A stretch of 64,000 nt of DNA, from NCBI RefSeq assembly GCF_002803065.1, contig NZ_NNBL01000001.1:222734-286733 (forward strand), in the 5' to 3' direction. Of this stretch, positions 1 through 8,422 are shown piece by piece. Within the stretch, counting starts at the first letter, position 1, and every line of letters begins with the position of its first letter. The translations under genes were made by a program, and so were the position numbers. The notes under the pieces are model-generated. The model was not told the origin of the DNA and did no database searches. It saw only the letters and a program-made list of their open reading frames with translations. This stretch comes from Streptomyces sp. CB01635 (lineage in GTDB: Bacteria > Actinomycetota > Actinomycetes > Streptomycetales > Streptomycetaceae).

Positions 1-12
1 GGCCGCACCGCC

Positions 13-840
13 ATGAGTCCCTTCACCGGCTCCGCGCCCCGCACCGACGACTGGCGGCACCTGAGGTACGCCGTCGACGACGGGGTCGCCACCGTCACCC
101 TGGCCCGCCCCGACAAGCTCAACGCGCTCACCTTCGGCGCCTACGCCGACCTGCGCGACCTGCTCGCCGAGCTGTCCCGCGAGCGCTCCGTACGCGCCCT
201 CGTCCTGGCCGGAGAGGGGCGCGGCTTCTGCTCCGGCGGTGACGTGGACGAGATCATCGGCGCCACCCTCGCCATGGACACCGCCCAGCTCCTCGACTTC
301 AACCGGATGACCGGCCAGGTCGTACGGGCCGTGCGCGAGTGCCCCTTCCCCGTGATCGCCGCCGTGCACGGCGTCGCGGCGGGCGCCGGCGCCGTCCTCG
401 CCCTCGCTGCCGACTTCCGCGTCGCGGACCCGAGCGCCCGCTTCGCGTTCCTCTTCACCCGCGTCGGCCTGTCCGGCGGCGACATGGGCGCCGCGTATCT
501 GCTGCCCCGCGTCGTCGGCCTCGGCCACGCGACGCGGCTGCTCATGCTGGGCGAGCCGGTGCGCGCCCCGGAGGCCGAGCGCATCGGCCTGATCAGCGAG
601 CTGACCGACGAGGGCCAGGTCGACGAGGCCGCGCAGGCCCTGGCCCGCCGCCTCGCCGAGGGCCCGGCCCTCGCGTACGCCCAGACCAAGGCGCTGCTCA
701 CCGCCGAACTCGACATGCCGCTGGCCGCCGCCGTCGAAATGGACGCCGCGACCCAGGCCCTCCTCATGAACGGCGAGGACTACGCCGAGTTCCACGCGGC
801 CTTCACGGAGAAGCGTGCCCCCAAGTGGCGGGGGCGGTGA
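13..840 (+). CDS. Enoyl-CoA hydratase/isomerase (crotonase) family protein
   Basis: A 275-residue crotonase-fold protein, probably acting on a cyclic acyl-CoA during ring breakdown. The oxyanion-hole segment GRGFCSGGDVDE (about residues 69-80) is clear, and a second glycine-rich segment, AAGAGAVLALAADF, follows. The first canonical hydratase glutamate (E144 of rat mitochondrial hydratase) appears to be valine here. The second acidic position falls in GLSGGDMGAAYLLPR, where an Asp is present. That pattern suggests an isomerase or C-C hydrolase variant rather than a standard beta-oxidation hydratase. It lies 2 bp before the hybrid monooxygenase gene and is probably cotranscribed. The ATG is close to the window edge, so the ribosome site and any upstream operon members are not visible. 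Family call is firm; substrate is inferred from neighbours. Confidence 0.88.
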   Translation: MSPFTGSAPRTDDWRHLRYAVDDGVATVTLARPDKLNALTFGAYADLRDLLAELSRERSVRALVLAGEGRGFCSGGDVDEIIGATLAMDTAQLLDFNRMTGQVVRAVRECPFPVIAAVHGVAAGAGAVLALAADFRVADPSARFAFLFTRVGLSGGDMGAAYLLPRVVGLGHATRLLMLGEPVRAPEAERIGLISELTDEGQVDEAAQALARRLAEGPALAYAQTKALLTAELDMPLAAAVEMDAATQALLMNGEDYAEFHAAFTEKRAPKWRGR

Positions 841-842
841 CC

Positions 843-3119
843 ATGGGACCCCTGCGCGTGGCCGTCATCGGCGGCGGACCCGGCGGCCTGTACGCCGCCG
901 TCCTCCTCAAGCGGCTCGACCCGCGCCGCGACATCACGGTCTGGGAGCGCAACGCCCCCGACGACACCTTCGGCTTCGGCGTCGTCCTCTCCGACGAGAC
1001 GCTCGGCGGCATCGAGCACGCCGACCCCGTCGTCCACGCCGCGCTCCAGGCCGAGTTCGTGCGCTGGGACGACATCGACGTCGTGCACCGCGGCACCCGC
1101 CGCACCTCGGGCGGCCACGGCTTCGCCGCGCTCGGCCGCCGCAGGCTCCTCGAAATCCTCCACGAGCGCTGCCGGCAGCTCGGTGTGAACCTCCGTTTCC
1201 GCTCGGAAGCCCCGTCGGCGGCCGACCTCGCCCGCGACCACGACCTCGTCGTCGCCGCCGACGGAGTGCGCAGCGCGACCCGCGAGGCCCACGCCGACGC
1301 ATTCCGGCCGCACATCGAGGAGCACCGCTGCCGCTACATCTGGCTCGCCGCCGACTTCGCCTTCGACGCGTTCCGCTTCGAGACCGCCGAGACCGAGCAC
1401 GGCGTCATGCAGCTGCACGGATACCCGTTCTCGGCGAGCGACAGCACTGTCATCGTCGAGATGCGCGAGGAGGTCTGGCGGGCGGCCGGTTTCGACGGGC
1501 TCGACGTGCGCGAGTCCGTCGAGCGCTGCGCCAAGATCTTCACCGAGGCCCTCGGCGGCCGTGGCCTGAGGTCGAACAAATCCGCCTGGACCGCCTTCCG
1601 CACGGTCGTGAACGAGACGTGGTCGCACGGGAACGTCGTCCTCGTCGGCGACGCCGCGCACACCGCGCACTTCTCCATCGGCTCCGGCACCAAGCTCGCC
1701 GTCGAGGACGCCCTCGCGCTCGCCGCCTGCCTCCAGGAGCAGCCCACCACGGCCGAGGCGCTCGCCGCGTACGAGGCGGAGCGGCGGCCCGTCGTCGCCT
1801 CCACGCAGCGCGCGGCCCGCGCCAGCCTGGAGTGGTTCGAGAACCTCGGCCTCTATCTCGACCAGCCCTCACGCCAGTTCGCGTTCAACCTCCTCACCCG
1901 CAGCCGCCGCGTCACGCACGACAACCTGCGCCTGCGCGACCCCGGCTTCACCGAGGCCGTCGAGCGCGACTTCGGCTGCCCGCCCGGCACGCCCCCCATG
2001 TTCACGCCGCTGCGCCTGCGCGAGCTGACCCTGCGCAACCGCGTCGTCGTCTCGCCCATGGACATGTACTCGTCCCGGGACGGCGTCCCCGGCGACTTCC
2101 ACCTCGTCCACCTCGGCGCGCGGGCCCTCGGCGGCGCCGGACTCGTCATGACCGAGATGGTGTGCGTCAGCCCCGAGGGCCGCATCACCCCGGGCTGCGC
2201 CGGTCTCTACACGCCGGAACAGGCCGCGGCCTGGCGCCGGATCACCGAGTTCGCGCACGCCCAGGCCCCCGGCACGGCGATCGGCGTCCAGCTCGGACAC
2301 TCCGGCCGCAAGGGCTCCACGAAACTGATGTGGGAAGGCATCGACGACCCGCTCCCCCACGGGAACTGGCCGCTGGTCGCCGCCTCCCCGCTCCCGTACA
2401 AGCCGGGCAGCCAGATTCCGCACGAGCTGACGCAGGACGAACTCGGCGATGTCCGGGAGCAGTTCACGTCCGCCGCCGTGCGCGCCGCCGACGCCGGCTT
2501 CGACCTCCTCGAACTGCACTGCGCCCACGGCTATCTGCTGTCCGGGTTCCTGTCGCCGCTGAGCAATCACCGGACCGACGCGTACGGCGGCTCGCTCACG
2601 AACCGGCTGCGCTTCCCCCTCGAAGTCTTCGACGCCGTACGCGAAGTGTGGCCCGGTGACCGGCCCATGACCGTCCGGATCTCCGCCACCGACTGGGCGG
2701 AGGGCGGCACGGACGCGGCCGACGCCGTAGAGATCGCCCGCGCCTTCGCCGCGCACGGCGCAGACGCGATCGACGTCTCGACCGGCCAGGTCGTCGCCGA
2801 CGAGAAGCCCGCCTACGGACGCTCCTACCAAGTGCCGTTCGCGGACCGGATCCGCAACGAGACCGGCATCCCGGTGATCTCGGTCGGCGCGATCTCCTCG
2901 TGGGACGACGTCAACTCGCTGATCCTGGCCGGGCGCACCGACCTGTGCGCGCTGGCCCGCCCCCACCTCTACGACCCGCACTGGACCCTGCACGCGGCGG
3001 CCGAACAGGGCTACGCGGGTCCCGGTGTCGCCTGGCCGAAGCCGTACGAGGCGGGCAGCAGGCCACCGCAGACCGGACGCCTGGACGCGCCCAAGCCCCG
3101 GCTCACGCTGGGTGGTTGA
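843..3119 (+). CDS. Bifunctional aryl-CoA monooxygenase/reductase (salicylyl-CoA or 2-aminobenzoyl-CoA type)
   Basis: A 758-residue hybrid flavoprotein. Residues 1 to about 380 form a group A flavin monooxygenase, with the N-terminal FAD motif VIGGGPGGLYAA and a second FAD motif VLVGDAAHTAHFSIGSG. From about residue 386 the chain becomes an old-yellow-enzyme barrel starting MFTPLRLRELTLRNR, with the OYE signature LELHCAHGYLLSGFLSPLSN. This architecture is known from 2-aminobenzoyl-CoA monooxygenase/reductase and from proteins annotated as salicylyl-CoA 5-hydroxylase. Such enzymes hydroxylate the aromatic CoA ester, and the aminobenzoyl type then reduces the ring. The ATG two bases after the previous stop gives the expected N-terminus. 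The 3' end overlaps the convergent paaX-like gene by 17 bp. Whether the substrate is salicylyl-, anthraniloyl- or another aryl-CoA cannot be settled from sequence alone. Confidence 0.9.
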   Translation: MGPLRVAVIGGGPGGLYAAVLLKRLDPRRDITVWERNAPDDTFGFGVVLSDETLGGIEHADPVVHAALQAEFVRWDDIDVVHRGTRRTSGGHGFAALGRRRLLEILHERCRQLGVNLRFRSEAPSAADLARDHDLVVAADGVRSATREAHADAFRPHIEEHRCRYIWLAADFAFDAFRFETAETEHGVMQLHGYPFSASDSTVIVEMREEVWRAAGFDGLDVRESVERCAKIFTEALGGRGLRSNKSAWTAFRTVVNETWSHGNVVLVGDAAHTAHFSIGSGTKLAVEDALALAACLQEQPTTAEALAAYEAERRPVVASTQRAARASLEWFENLGLYLDQPSRQFAFNLLTRSRRVTHDNLRLRDPGFTEAVERDFGCPPGTPPMFTPLRLRELTLRNRVVVSPMDMYSSRDGVPGDFHLVHLGARALGGAGLVMTEMVCVSPEGRITPGCAGLYTPEQAAAWRRITEFAHAQAPGTAIGVQLGHSGRKGSTKLMWEGIDDPLPHGNWPLVAASPLPYKPGSQIPHELTQDELGDVREQFTSAAVRAADAGFDLLELHCAHGYLLSGFLSPLSNHRTDAYGGSLTNRLRFPLEVFDAVREVWPGDRPMTVRISATDWAEGGTDAADAVEIARAFAAHGADAIDVSTGQVVADEKPAYGRSYQVPFADRIRNETGIPVISVGAISSWDDVNSLILAGRTDLCALARPHLYDPHWTLHAAAEQGYAGPGVAWPKPYEAGSRPPQTGRLDAPKPRLTLGG

Positions 3120-3924
3120 CGGTGGTGAACGCCGCCCCCGCATTCCGCAGCCGCTCGTGCAGCGCCCGGAACACGCTCGCCGAGCGGGTCCCCGGCCACC
3201 GCGCAGGCAGCAGCCCGGCGGGCAGCCCCGGGTCGGCGTACGGCAGATGGCGCCAGGAGTCGAGGGCCAGGAGGTAGTCCCGGTACGCCTCCTCCGGAGC
3301 GGCGTCGCCGGGGGAGCGGGCCTGCCAGGCGGCGAGCACCGGCGCGTGCTCGTCCAGGAACGCCTCGTGCAGCGCGGCGAGACGGTCCAGGTCCCACCAG
3401 CGCGCGACCGCGTCCGCCGTCGCCGCGAACCCCAGGTGCTCGCCGCGGAACAGATCGACGTACGCGGAGAGCCCGAGGCGCTCCAGGGTGTGCCGGGTCT
3501 CCTCGTGCAGGCCCGCCGGGGCGATCCACACGCCGGGCGCCGCCGAGCCGAAGCCGAGCCCGGCAAGGCGTGAGCGCAGGACGTGCCGCTTGGCGCGCTC
3601 GGCCTCCGGCACGGAGAACACCGCGAGCACCCAGCCGTCCGCCCCGCCGGCCGGCGCCCCGTAGATGCGCCGGTCGCCGTCGTCCAGGAGCTGCCGGGCG
3701 GCCGGCGACAGCGCGTACCCGGCGGCGCCCGACCCCGTGCGCTCCGGCAGGAGCAGCCCGCGCCGCTTGAGGCGGGACACGCAGGACCGCACGGCGGGCG
3801 CGTCGACGCCGACCGCGCCGAGGAGACGGATCAGCTCGGCGACCGGCACGGCGCCGGGAAAGCCGCGCCCGTAGGCGCCGTAGAGGGTGACGATCAGGGA
3901 CCGGGGAGTGTGCAGGTCGGACAC
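3103..3924 (-). CDS. PaaX family transcriptional regulator
   Basis: A 273-residue protein with the PaaX layout: an N-terminal winged helix (SLIVTLYGAYGRGFPG, then a recognition region around VRSCVSRLKRRGLLLPERTG), a central region and a C-terminal effector domain. PaaX of E. coli is a repressor released by phenylacetyl-CoA, so this member plausibly senses the aryl-CoA made by the ligase encoded directly upstream. It starts at GTG, 4 bp after the ligase stop, which implies one transcript with the ligase. Its 3' end overlaps the monooxygenase gene tail to tail. A candidate operator is the repeat in the divergent region at 5585-5620. Confidence 0.88.
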   Translation of the reverse strand: MSDLHTPRSLIVTLYGAYGRGFPGAVPVAELIRLLGAVGVDAPAVRSCVSRLKRRGLLLPERTGSGAAGYALSPAARQLLDDGDRRIYGAPAGGADGWVLAVFSVPEAERAKRHVLRSRLAGLGFGSAAPGVWIAPAGLHEETRHTLERLGLSAYVDLFRGEHLGFAATADAVARWWDLDRLAALHEAFLDEHAPVLAAWQARSPGDAAPEEAYRDYLLALDSWRHLPYADPGLPAGLLPARWPGTRSASVFRALHERLRNAGAAFTTVNHPA

Positions 3925-3928
3925 GTGG

Positions 3929-5563
3929 TCACTCTAGATCGCCGGTGGAGCGCAGCCGGAACCGCTGCAGCTTCCCGGTCGCCGTGCGCGGCAGGGCGTC
4001 CAGGAACACGATCTCGCGCGGGCATTTGTACGGCACCAGCTCGGCCTTCACGAACGCCCGCAGCGCGTCCGGGTCCCGGCGGGCGCCCTCGCGCAGCACG
4101 ACGAAGGCGACCGCGATCTGCCCGCGCTCGTCGTCGGGGCGGCCCACCACCGCGGTCTCCGCGACGTCCGGGTGCCGCAGCAGCGCGTCCTCGACCTCGG
4201 GACCCGCGATGTTGTACCCCGCAGAAATGATCATGTCGTCGGCGCGGGCGACGTACCGGAAGTAGCCGTCGGGATCGCGGACATACGTGTCCCCGGTGAC
4301 GTTCCAGCCGCCGCGGACGTACGTCGTCTGCCGCTCGTCGGCGAGGTAGCGGCAGCCGACCGGGCCGCGCACGGCGAGCAACCCCGGTTCTCCGTCCGGT
4401 ACCTCGGCCCCGGCGGCGTCGATCACGCGCGCCTGCCAGCCGGGCACGGGCACGCCCGTCGTGCCGGGGCGGATCGCGTCGTCGGCGGCGGAGATGAAGA
4501 TGTGCAGGAGTTCCGTGGCGCCGATGCCGTTGATGATGCGGATCCCGGTCGCCTCGTGCCAGGCGCGCCAGGTCGCGGCCGGCAGGTTCTCGCCCGCCGA
4601 GACGCACCGCCGCAGCGAAGAGAGGGCGTGCCCGTCGGTGCCGTCGATCCCGTCGAGCAGCGCGCGGTACGCGGTCGGCGCGGTGAACAGGACGGACACC
4701 CCGTGCTCGGCGATGGCGGGCAGCAGCTGCCGCGGCCCGGCCTGTTCCAGCAGCAGCGACGAGGCGCCGGCCCGCAGCGGGAAGACGACGAGACCGCCGA
4801 GCCCGAACGTGAAACCGAGCGGCGGGCTCCCCGCGAACACGTCGTCCGGCCTCGGCCGCAGGACATGGCGCGCGAACGTGTCGGCGATGGCGAGGACGTC
4901 CCGGTGGAAGTGCATACAGCCCTTGGGGCGCCCCGTCGTGCCCGAAGTGAACGCGATCAGGGCGACATCGTCGGCGGCGGTCGCCACGGCGTCGTACGTC
5001 TCGGGCTGTCCGGAGCCGCGCCGCAGGAGGTCGTCGGGCCCCTCGCCGCCGAACGGTGTGACGCGCAGCCCGGGCACCTCGGCCTTCACCAGGTCGTCCA
5101 TGGTCCTGGCGTCGCACAGCGCGTGCGTGACCCGCGCGATGGAGCAGATCGTCGCCAGTTCCTGCGACCGCGCCTGCGCGAGGACGGTGACGGCGACCGC
5201 GCCCGCCTTCATCACGGCCAGCCAACAGGCCGCGAGCCAGGGAGTGGTGGGGCCGCGGAGGAGTACCCGGTTCCCCGGCCGCACGCCCAGCTCGCCGCTG
5301 AGCACGTGCGCGATCCGGTCGACGCGGCGGAGCAGTTCCCCGTACGTCCACACCTCCCCGTCGCCGGTGCGGAACGCGGGAGGCTCCGCGCCGAACCGCT
5401 CGACGGTGCGGTCGAGCAGCTCGGCCCCGCAGTTGAGTCGCTGCGGATAGCGCAGTTCGGGGAGGTCGAAGACGAGGTCGGGCCAGAGCTCGCGCGGCGG
5501 GAGATGGTCGCGCGCGAAGGTGTCGACGTGGGCCGATGTGTGCTGCGGTGGAGCGTCTGTCAT
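3929..5563 (-). CDS. Aryl-acid:CoA ligase, benzoate/2-aminobenzoate-CoA ligase-like (AMP-forming)
   Basis: A 544-residue ANL-superfamily ligase that would activate an aromatic acid to its CoA thioester through an acyl-adenylate, the committing step of the island. The AMP-binding P-loop TSGTTGRPKGCMHFHRD, the aryl-acid pocket region, the YVRGGWNVTGD segment and the C-terminal catalytic lysine region ALPRTATGKLQRFRLRS are all present. The open frame extends upstream, but the ATG at 5563 has an AAGGGGG Shine-Dalgarno nine bases before it and matches the usual N-terminus of the family. It is divergent from the acyl-CoA dehydrogenase gene and is followed by the paaX-like gene. The benzoate-CoA ligase subfamily call is good; the exact substrate (anthranilate, salicylate or benzoate) is inferred. 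Confidence 0.88.
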   Translation of the reverse strand: MTDAPPQHTSAHVDTFARDHLPPRELWPDLVFDLPELRYPQRLNCGAELLDRTVERFGAEPPAFRTGDGEVWTYGELLRRVDRIAHVLSGELGVRPGNRVLLRGPTTPWLAACWLAVMKAGAVAVTVLAQARSQELATICSIARVTHALCDARTMDDLVKAEVPGLRVTPFGGEGPDDLLRRGSGQPETYDAVATAADDVALIAFTSGTTGRPKGCMHFHRDVLAIADTFARHVLRPRPDDVFAGSPPLGFTFGLGGLVVFPLRAGASSLLLEQAGPRQLLPAIAEHGVSVLFTAPTAYRALLDGIDGTDGHALSSLRRCVSAGENLPAATWRAWHEATGIRIINGIGATELLHIFISAADDAIRPGTTGVPVPGWQARVIDAAGAEVPDGEPGLLAVRGPVGCRYLADERQTTYVRGGWNVTGDTYVRDPDGYFRYVARADDMIISAGYNIAGPEVEDALLRHPDVAETAVVGRPDDERGQIAVAFVVLREGARRDPDALRAFVKAELVPYKCPREIVFLDALPRTATGKLQRFRLRSTGDLE

Positions 5564-5584
5564 GGCCGTGCGCCCCCTTGTCAT

Positions 5585-5620
5585 GGTGGGCTCGCGCAAA
5601 CAGGTAGCGGTGGGCTCGCG
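5585..5620. promoter_or_regulatory. Direct repeat in divergent ligase/dehydrogenase promoter region
   Basis: The 12-mer GGTGGGCTCGCG occurs exactly twice, at 5585-5596 and 5609-5620, with a 24-bp period, just upstream of the ligase start and inside the region shared with the divergent dehydrogenase. Regularly spaced half-sites of this kind are reasonable operator candidates for the PaaX-like regulator of the same transcript. No direct evidence of binding. Confidence 0.3.
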
Positions 5621-5714
5621 GAACGAGCGTATCGTGATGGTGACGACAGTCAACGGTCCGCGATAACGTGACGGAGCCGGCCCGAGCCGCCGGCGAACCG
5701 GGAGGCGCCGACAG

Positions 5715-6845
5715 ATGACCGCAGAGTCCGCAGCTCCGTCATTCTCGCTCGACCCAGCACAGACCGCCTGGTGTGCCGAGCTGTGTGCGCTCGCCGCCGA
5801 GCGGCTCGCGCCCCTCGCCGAGAAGGGCGAGCCGGGGAGGGTGAACCGGCCGCTCGTCGCCGAGCTCGGCCGGCTCGGCCTCCTGGAGCGGCTGTTCCGC
5901 TCCGGCGCCCTCGACCTGTGCCTGATGCGCGAGTCCCTCGCCCGCGTCTGCACGGAGGCCGAGACCGCTCTCGCCCTTCAGGGACTCGGCGCACACCCCG
6001 TGCACGCGTACGGCACCGACGCGCAGCGCGCGCACTGGCTGCCGCGCGTCAGCGACGGCACGGCCGTCGCGGCCTTCGCGCTCAGCGAGCCGGGCGCGGG
6101 TTCCGACGCCGCGGCCCTCGCCCTGCGCGCCGAGCCCGACGGCACCGGAGGCTGGTGCCTCATCGGCGAGAAGACCTGGATCTCGAACGCCCCCGAGGCC
6201 GACTTCTACACCGTCTTCGCCCGTACGGCCCAGGACGCCGGCGCCCGTGGCGTCACCGCCTTCCTGGTCCCGGCGGACCGCCCCGGCCTCACCGGCACCC
6301 CCCTCGACATGCTCTCCCCGCACCCCATCGGCTCCCTCGACTTCGACGCGGTCCCGGTCACCGCCGACGACGTGCTCGGTGAACCGGACCGAGGCTTCCG
6401 CGTCGCCATGACCACCCTGAACCTCTTCCGCCCGAGCGTCGGGGCCTTCGCCGTGGGCATGGCGCAGGCCGCGCTCGACGCGACGCTCGACCACACCGCC
6501 CGGCGCGACGCGTTCGGCGGCAAGCTGAAGGACCTCCAGACCGTCGCCCACCAGGTGGCCGATCTCGCCCTGCGCACGGAGGCGGCCCGCCTCATGGTCT
6601 ACGCGGCGGCCTCGGCGTACGACGCGGGCGCCCCCGACGTGCCGCGGCGCGCCGCGATGGCGAAGCTCCTGGCCACCGAGACCGCCCAGCACGTCGTCGA
6701 CACCGCCGTCCAGCTGCACGGCGCCCGCGCCCTGCAACGCGGCCACCTCCTCGAACACCTCTACCGCGAGGTGCGGGCACCCCGCATCTACGAAGGGGCC
6801 AGCGAGGTCCAACGCGCGATCATCGCCAAGGAGTTGTACGCGTGA
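5715..6845 (+). CDS. Acyl-CoA dehydrogenase family protein
   Basis: A 376-residue FAD-dependent acyl-CoA dehydrogenase. The signature FALSEPGAGSDAAAL (about residue 118) contacts substrate and flavin, and GEKTWISNAPEADFYTVF follows. The C-terminus carries RIYEGASEVQRAIIAKEL, which holds the usual catalytic glutamate. A strong GGGAGG site lies nine bases before the ATG. Together with the crotonase it could carry out beta-oxidation-like steps on the alicyclic CoA ester made by the hybrid monooxygenase/reductase. Its stop overlaps the next start by 4 bp, so the Rid-family gene is translationally coupled. Family certain, substrate inferred. Confidence 0.92.
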   Translation: MTAESAAPSFSLDPAQTAWCAELCALAAERLAPLAEKGEPGRVNRPLVAELGRLGLLERLFRSGALDLCLMRESLARVCTEAETALALQGLGAHPVHAYGTDAQRAHWLPRVSDGTAVAAFALSEPGAGSDAAALALRAEPDGTGGWCLIGEKTWISNAPEADFYTVFARTAQDAGARGVTAFLVPADRPGLTGTPLDMLSPHPIGSLDFDAVPVTADDVLGEPDRGFRVAMTTLNLFRPSVGAFAVGMAQAALDATLDHTARRDAFGGKLKDLQTVAHQVADLALRTEAARLMVYAAASAYDAGAPDVPRRAAMAKLLATETAQHVVDTAVQLHGARALQRGHLLEHLYREVRAPRIYEGASEVQRAIIAKELYA

Positions 6846-7246
6846 GCAGTATCGAGCGGATCAATCCACCCGAACTCTCCCCGGCCACCGGCTTCTCGCA
6901 CGCCGTCACCGCCACCGGCGGCCGCCTGGTCTTCCTCGCCGGACAGACCGCCCTCGATGCTGACGGCAAGATCACCGGCGACACGCTCCCGGAGCAGTTC
7001 GAGCGGGCCCTGACCAACCTCCTCACCGCACTGCGCCACGCGGGAGGCGCCCCCGACACCCTCGCCCGCGTCACCGTCTACGCCACCGACGTCGCCGACT
7101 ACCGCACCCACGCCCATGAACTCGGGCGTGTCTGGCGCGAGTTGGCGGGCCGCGACTATCCGGCGATGGCAGTGATCGGCACGACCCGGCTGTGGGACGA
7201 GCAGGCGCTGGTGGAATTGGACGGGCTGGCGGTCCTGCCGGACTAG
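6842..7246 (+). CDS. Rid (YjgF/UK114) family protein, atypical active site
   Basis: A 134-residue single-domain Rid protein starting at GTG inside the dehydrogenase stop (4-bp overlap). The RLVFLAGQTALDADGKI and VTVYATDVADYR segments are typical. Canonical RidA hydrolyses enamine/imine intermediates and uses an arginine in a PARSCVEV-like motif. Here the aligned stretch reads YPAMAVIGTTRLW, so that arginine appears to be methionine. The protein is therefore probably not a standard enamine deaminase. Its location still ties it to the aryl-CoA pathway, where an amino-substituted ring intermediate could need help with deamination or tautomerisation. Confidence 0.85.
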   Translation: MSSIERINPPELSPATGFSHAVTATGGRLVFLAGQTALDADGKITGDTLPEQFERALTNLLTALRHAGGAPDTLARVTVYATDVADYRTHAHELGRVWRELAGRDYPAMAVIGTTRLWDEQALVELDGLAVLPD

Positions 7247-7270
7247 GGCGCGCCCGTCGGTCCCGGCCGA

Positions 7271-8323
7271 CTACTCCTGCGGCAGGATCACCGCGCGTCC
7301 GCGCACCGTCCCGTCGTGCAGCCGCTGGTAGGCGGTGGGCGCGTCGTCGATGCCGTACGTCTCCACGTGTACGGAGATGACGTCGGCCCGCGCCAGGCCG
7401 AGCACCTCCATCAGCTCGCTGCGGCTGCCCCAGTAAGGGGCGGTCACCGACACCTCGTACGGTGTCGTGCCGAAGCCGACCGCGAGGCTGCCGCCGCCGA
7501 GGCCCACGATGGTGACATCGCCCTCGACCGCCACGCAGCTGCCCGCCATGGCCACCGTGGGCGCGGCCCCGACGAAGTCGAAGACCGCCTCGGCGCCCCT
7601 GCCGCCGGTCAACTCCCTTACCATTCCCACGGATTCGGCGTCCGACAGGATCGCCTCGTGGGCGCCCACCTCACGGGCGAGCGCCAGTTTCTCCTCGTTC
7701 ACATCGAGCGCGATCACCCAGGCCGGGGACAGCTCGCGCAGGAGCTGGATCGCGACGTGCCCGAGCCCGCCCGTGCCGATCACGACGGCCGTCGACCCCG
7801 GCACCAGCTTCGGCAGCGACCGCTTGATCGCGTGGTACGGGGTCAGGCCGGCGTCGGTCAGCGGCACCGCCCGCACCGGGTCGAGGCCGCCGAGCGGCAC
7901 GATGTGGCGGGGACTGTCCACGACCATGTACTCGGCCATGGCGCCGGGCGCTCCGAGGCCGGGCGGGAAGATGCCGAGTTCCCTGGCGCGCGGACAGTAA
8001 TTCTCCTTGCCCTCCGCGCACTTGGCGCAGGTGCCGCAGCCCCACGGCCCGTATACGGCGACCTCGTCGCCGACCTCGACGGCCGCCACCCCGTCACCCA
8101 CCTCCGCGACCGTGCCGACGCCCTCGTGGCCGAGCGTGAGCGGCAGCGGGAAGCCCAGCTGCTCGGCGGGCAGGCTCATCACGGCGATGTCGGAGTGGCA
8201 GACACCGGCCGCCGTCACGCGCAGGAGCACCTGGCCGGGACCGGGGGCGGGCACGGGGATCTGCACGACTTCGGGGGCGGCACCCACCGCGCGGTACTGG
8301 ACGGCCTTCATCAGCTCGGTCAT
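7271..8323 (-). CDS. Zinc-dependent alcohol dehydrogenase (NAD(P)-linked, MDR family)
   Basis: A 350-residue medium-chain dehydrogenase. The catalytic-zinc motif AAGVCHSDIAV and the GHEGVGTVAEVGDGV segment are present. Four cysteines in CGTCAKCAEGKENYC make the structural zinc lobe, and GTGGLGHVAIQ is the Rossmann nucleotide motif. An upstream in-frame ATG exists, but the ATG at 8323 is preceded by GGGAGG nine bases away and gives the normal length. The gene follows the IclR-type gene on the same strand by about 100 bp and converges on the Rid gene. It may oxidise a hydroxy-alicyclic-CoA intermediate of the island, by analogy with hydroxycyclohexenoyl-CoA dehydrogenases, but a general alcohol substrate is equally possible. 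Confidence 0.88.
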   Translation of the reverse strand: MTELMKAVQYRAVGAAPEVVQIPVPAPGPGQVLLRVTAAGVCHSDIAVMSLPAEQLGFPLPLTLGHEGVGTVAEVGDGVAAVEVGDEVAVYGPWGCGTCAKCAEGKENYCPRARELGIFPPGLGAPGAMAEYMVVDSPRHIVPLGGLDPVRAVPLTDAGLTPYHAIKRSLPKLVPGSTAVVIGTGGLGHVAIQLLRELSPAWVIALDVNEEKLALAREVGAHEAILSDAESVGMVRELTGGRGAEAVFDFVGAAPTVAMAGSCVAVEGDVTIVGLGGGSLAVGFGTTPYEVSVTAPYWGSRSELMEVLGLARADVISVHVETYGIDDAPTAYQRLHDGTVRGRAVILPQE

Positions 8324-8422
8324 CGTGCGTTCCTCCCGGCAGTGGTGCGGGGGGCCCGGTGGCCGTCCGCCCTCCCCGGGATGAATGTCACCGGGCGGTG
8401 GCCGCCACACCCGAAGATCTGC

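Noticed and set aside
339..3119. Long version of the hybrid monooxygenase starting inside the crotonase gene
   Set aside because: The flavoprotein motif begins just after the ATG at 843; the earlier part is an out-of-frame shadow.
3929..5953. A 674-residue CoA ligase starting at 5953
   Set aside because: The additional N-terminal residues overlap the divergent acyl-CoA dehydrogenase gene; the ATG at 5563 has a Shine-Dalgarno and normal length.
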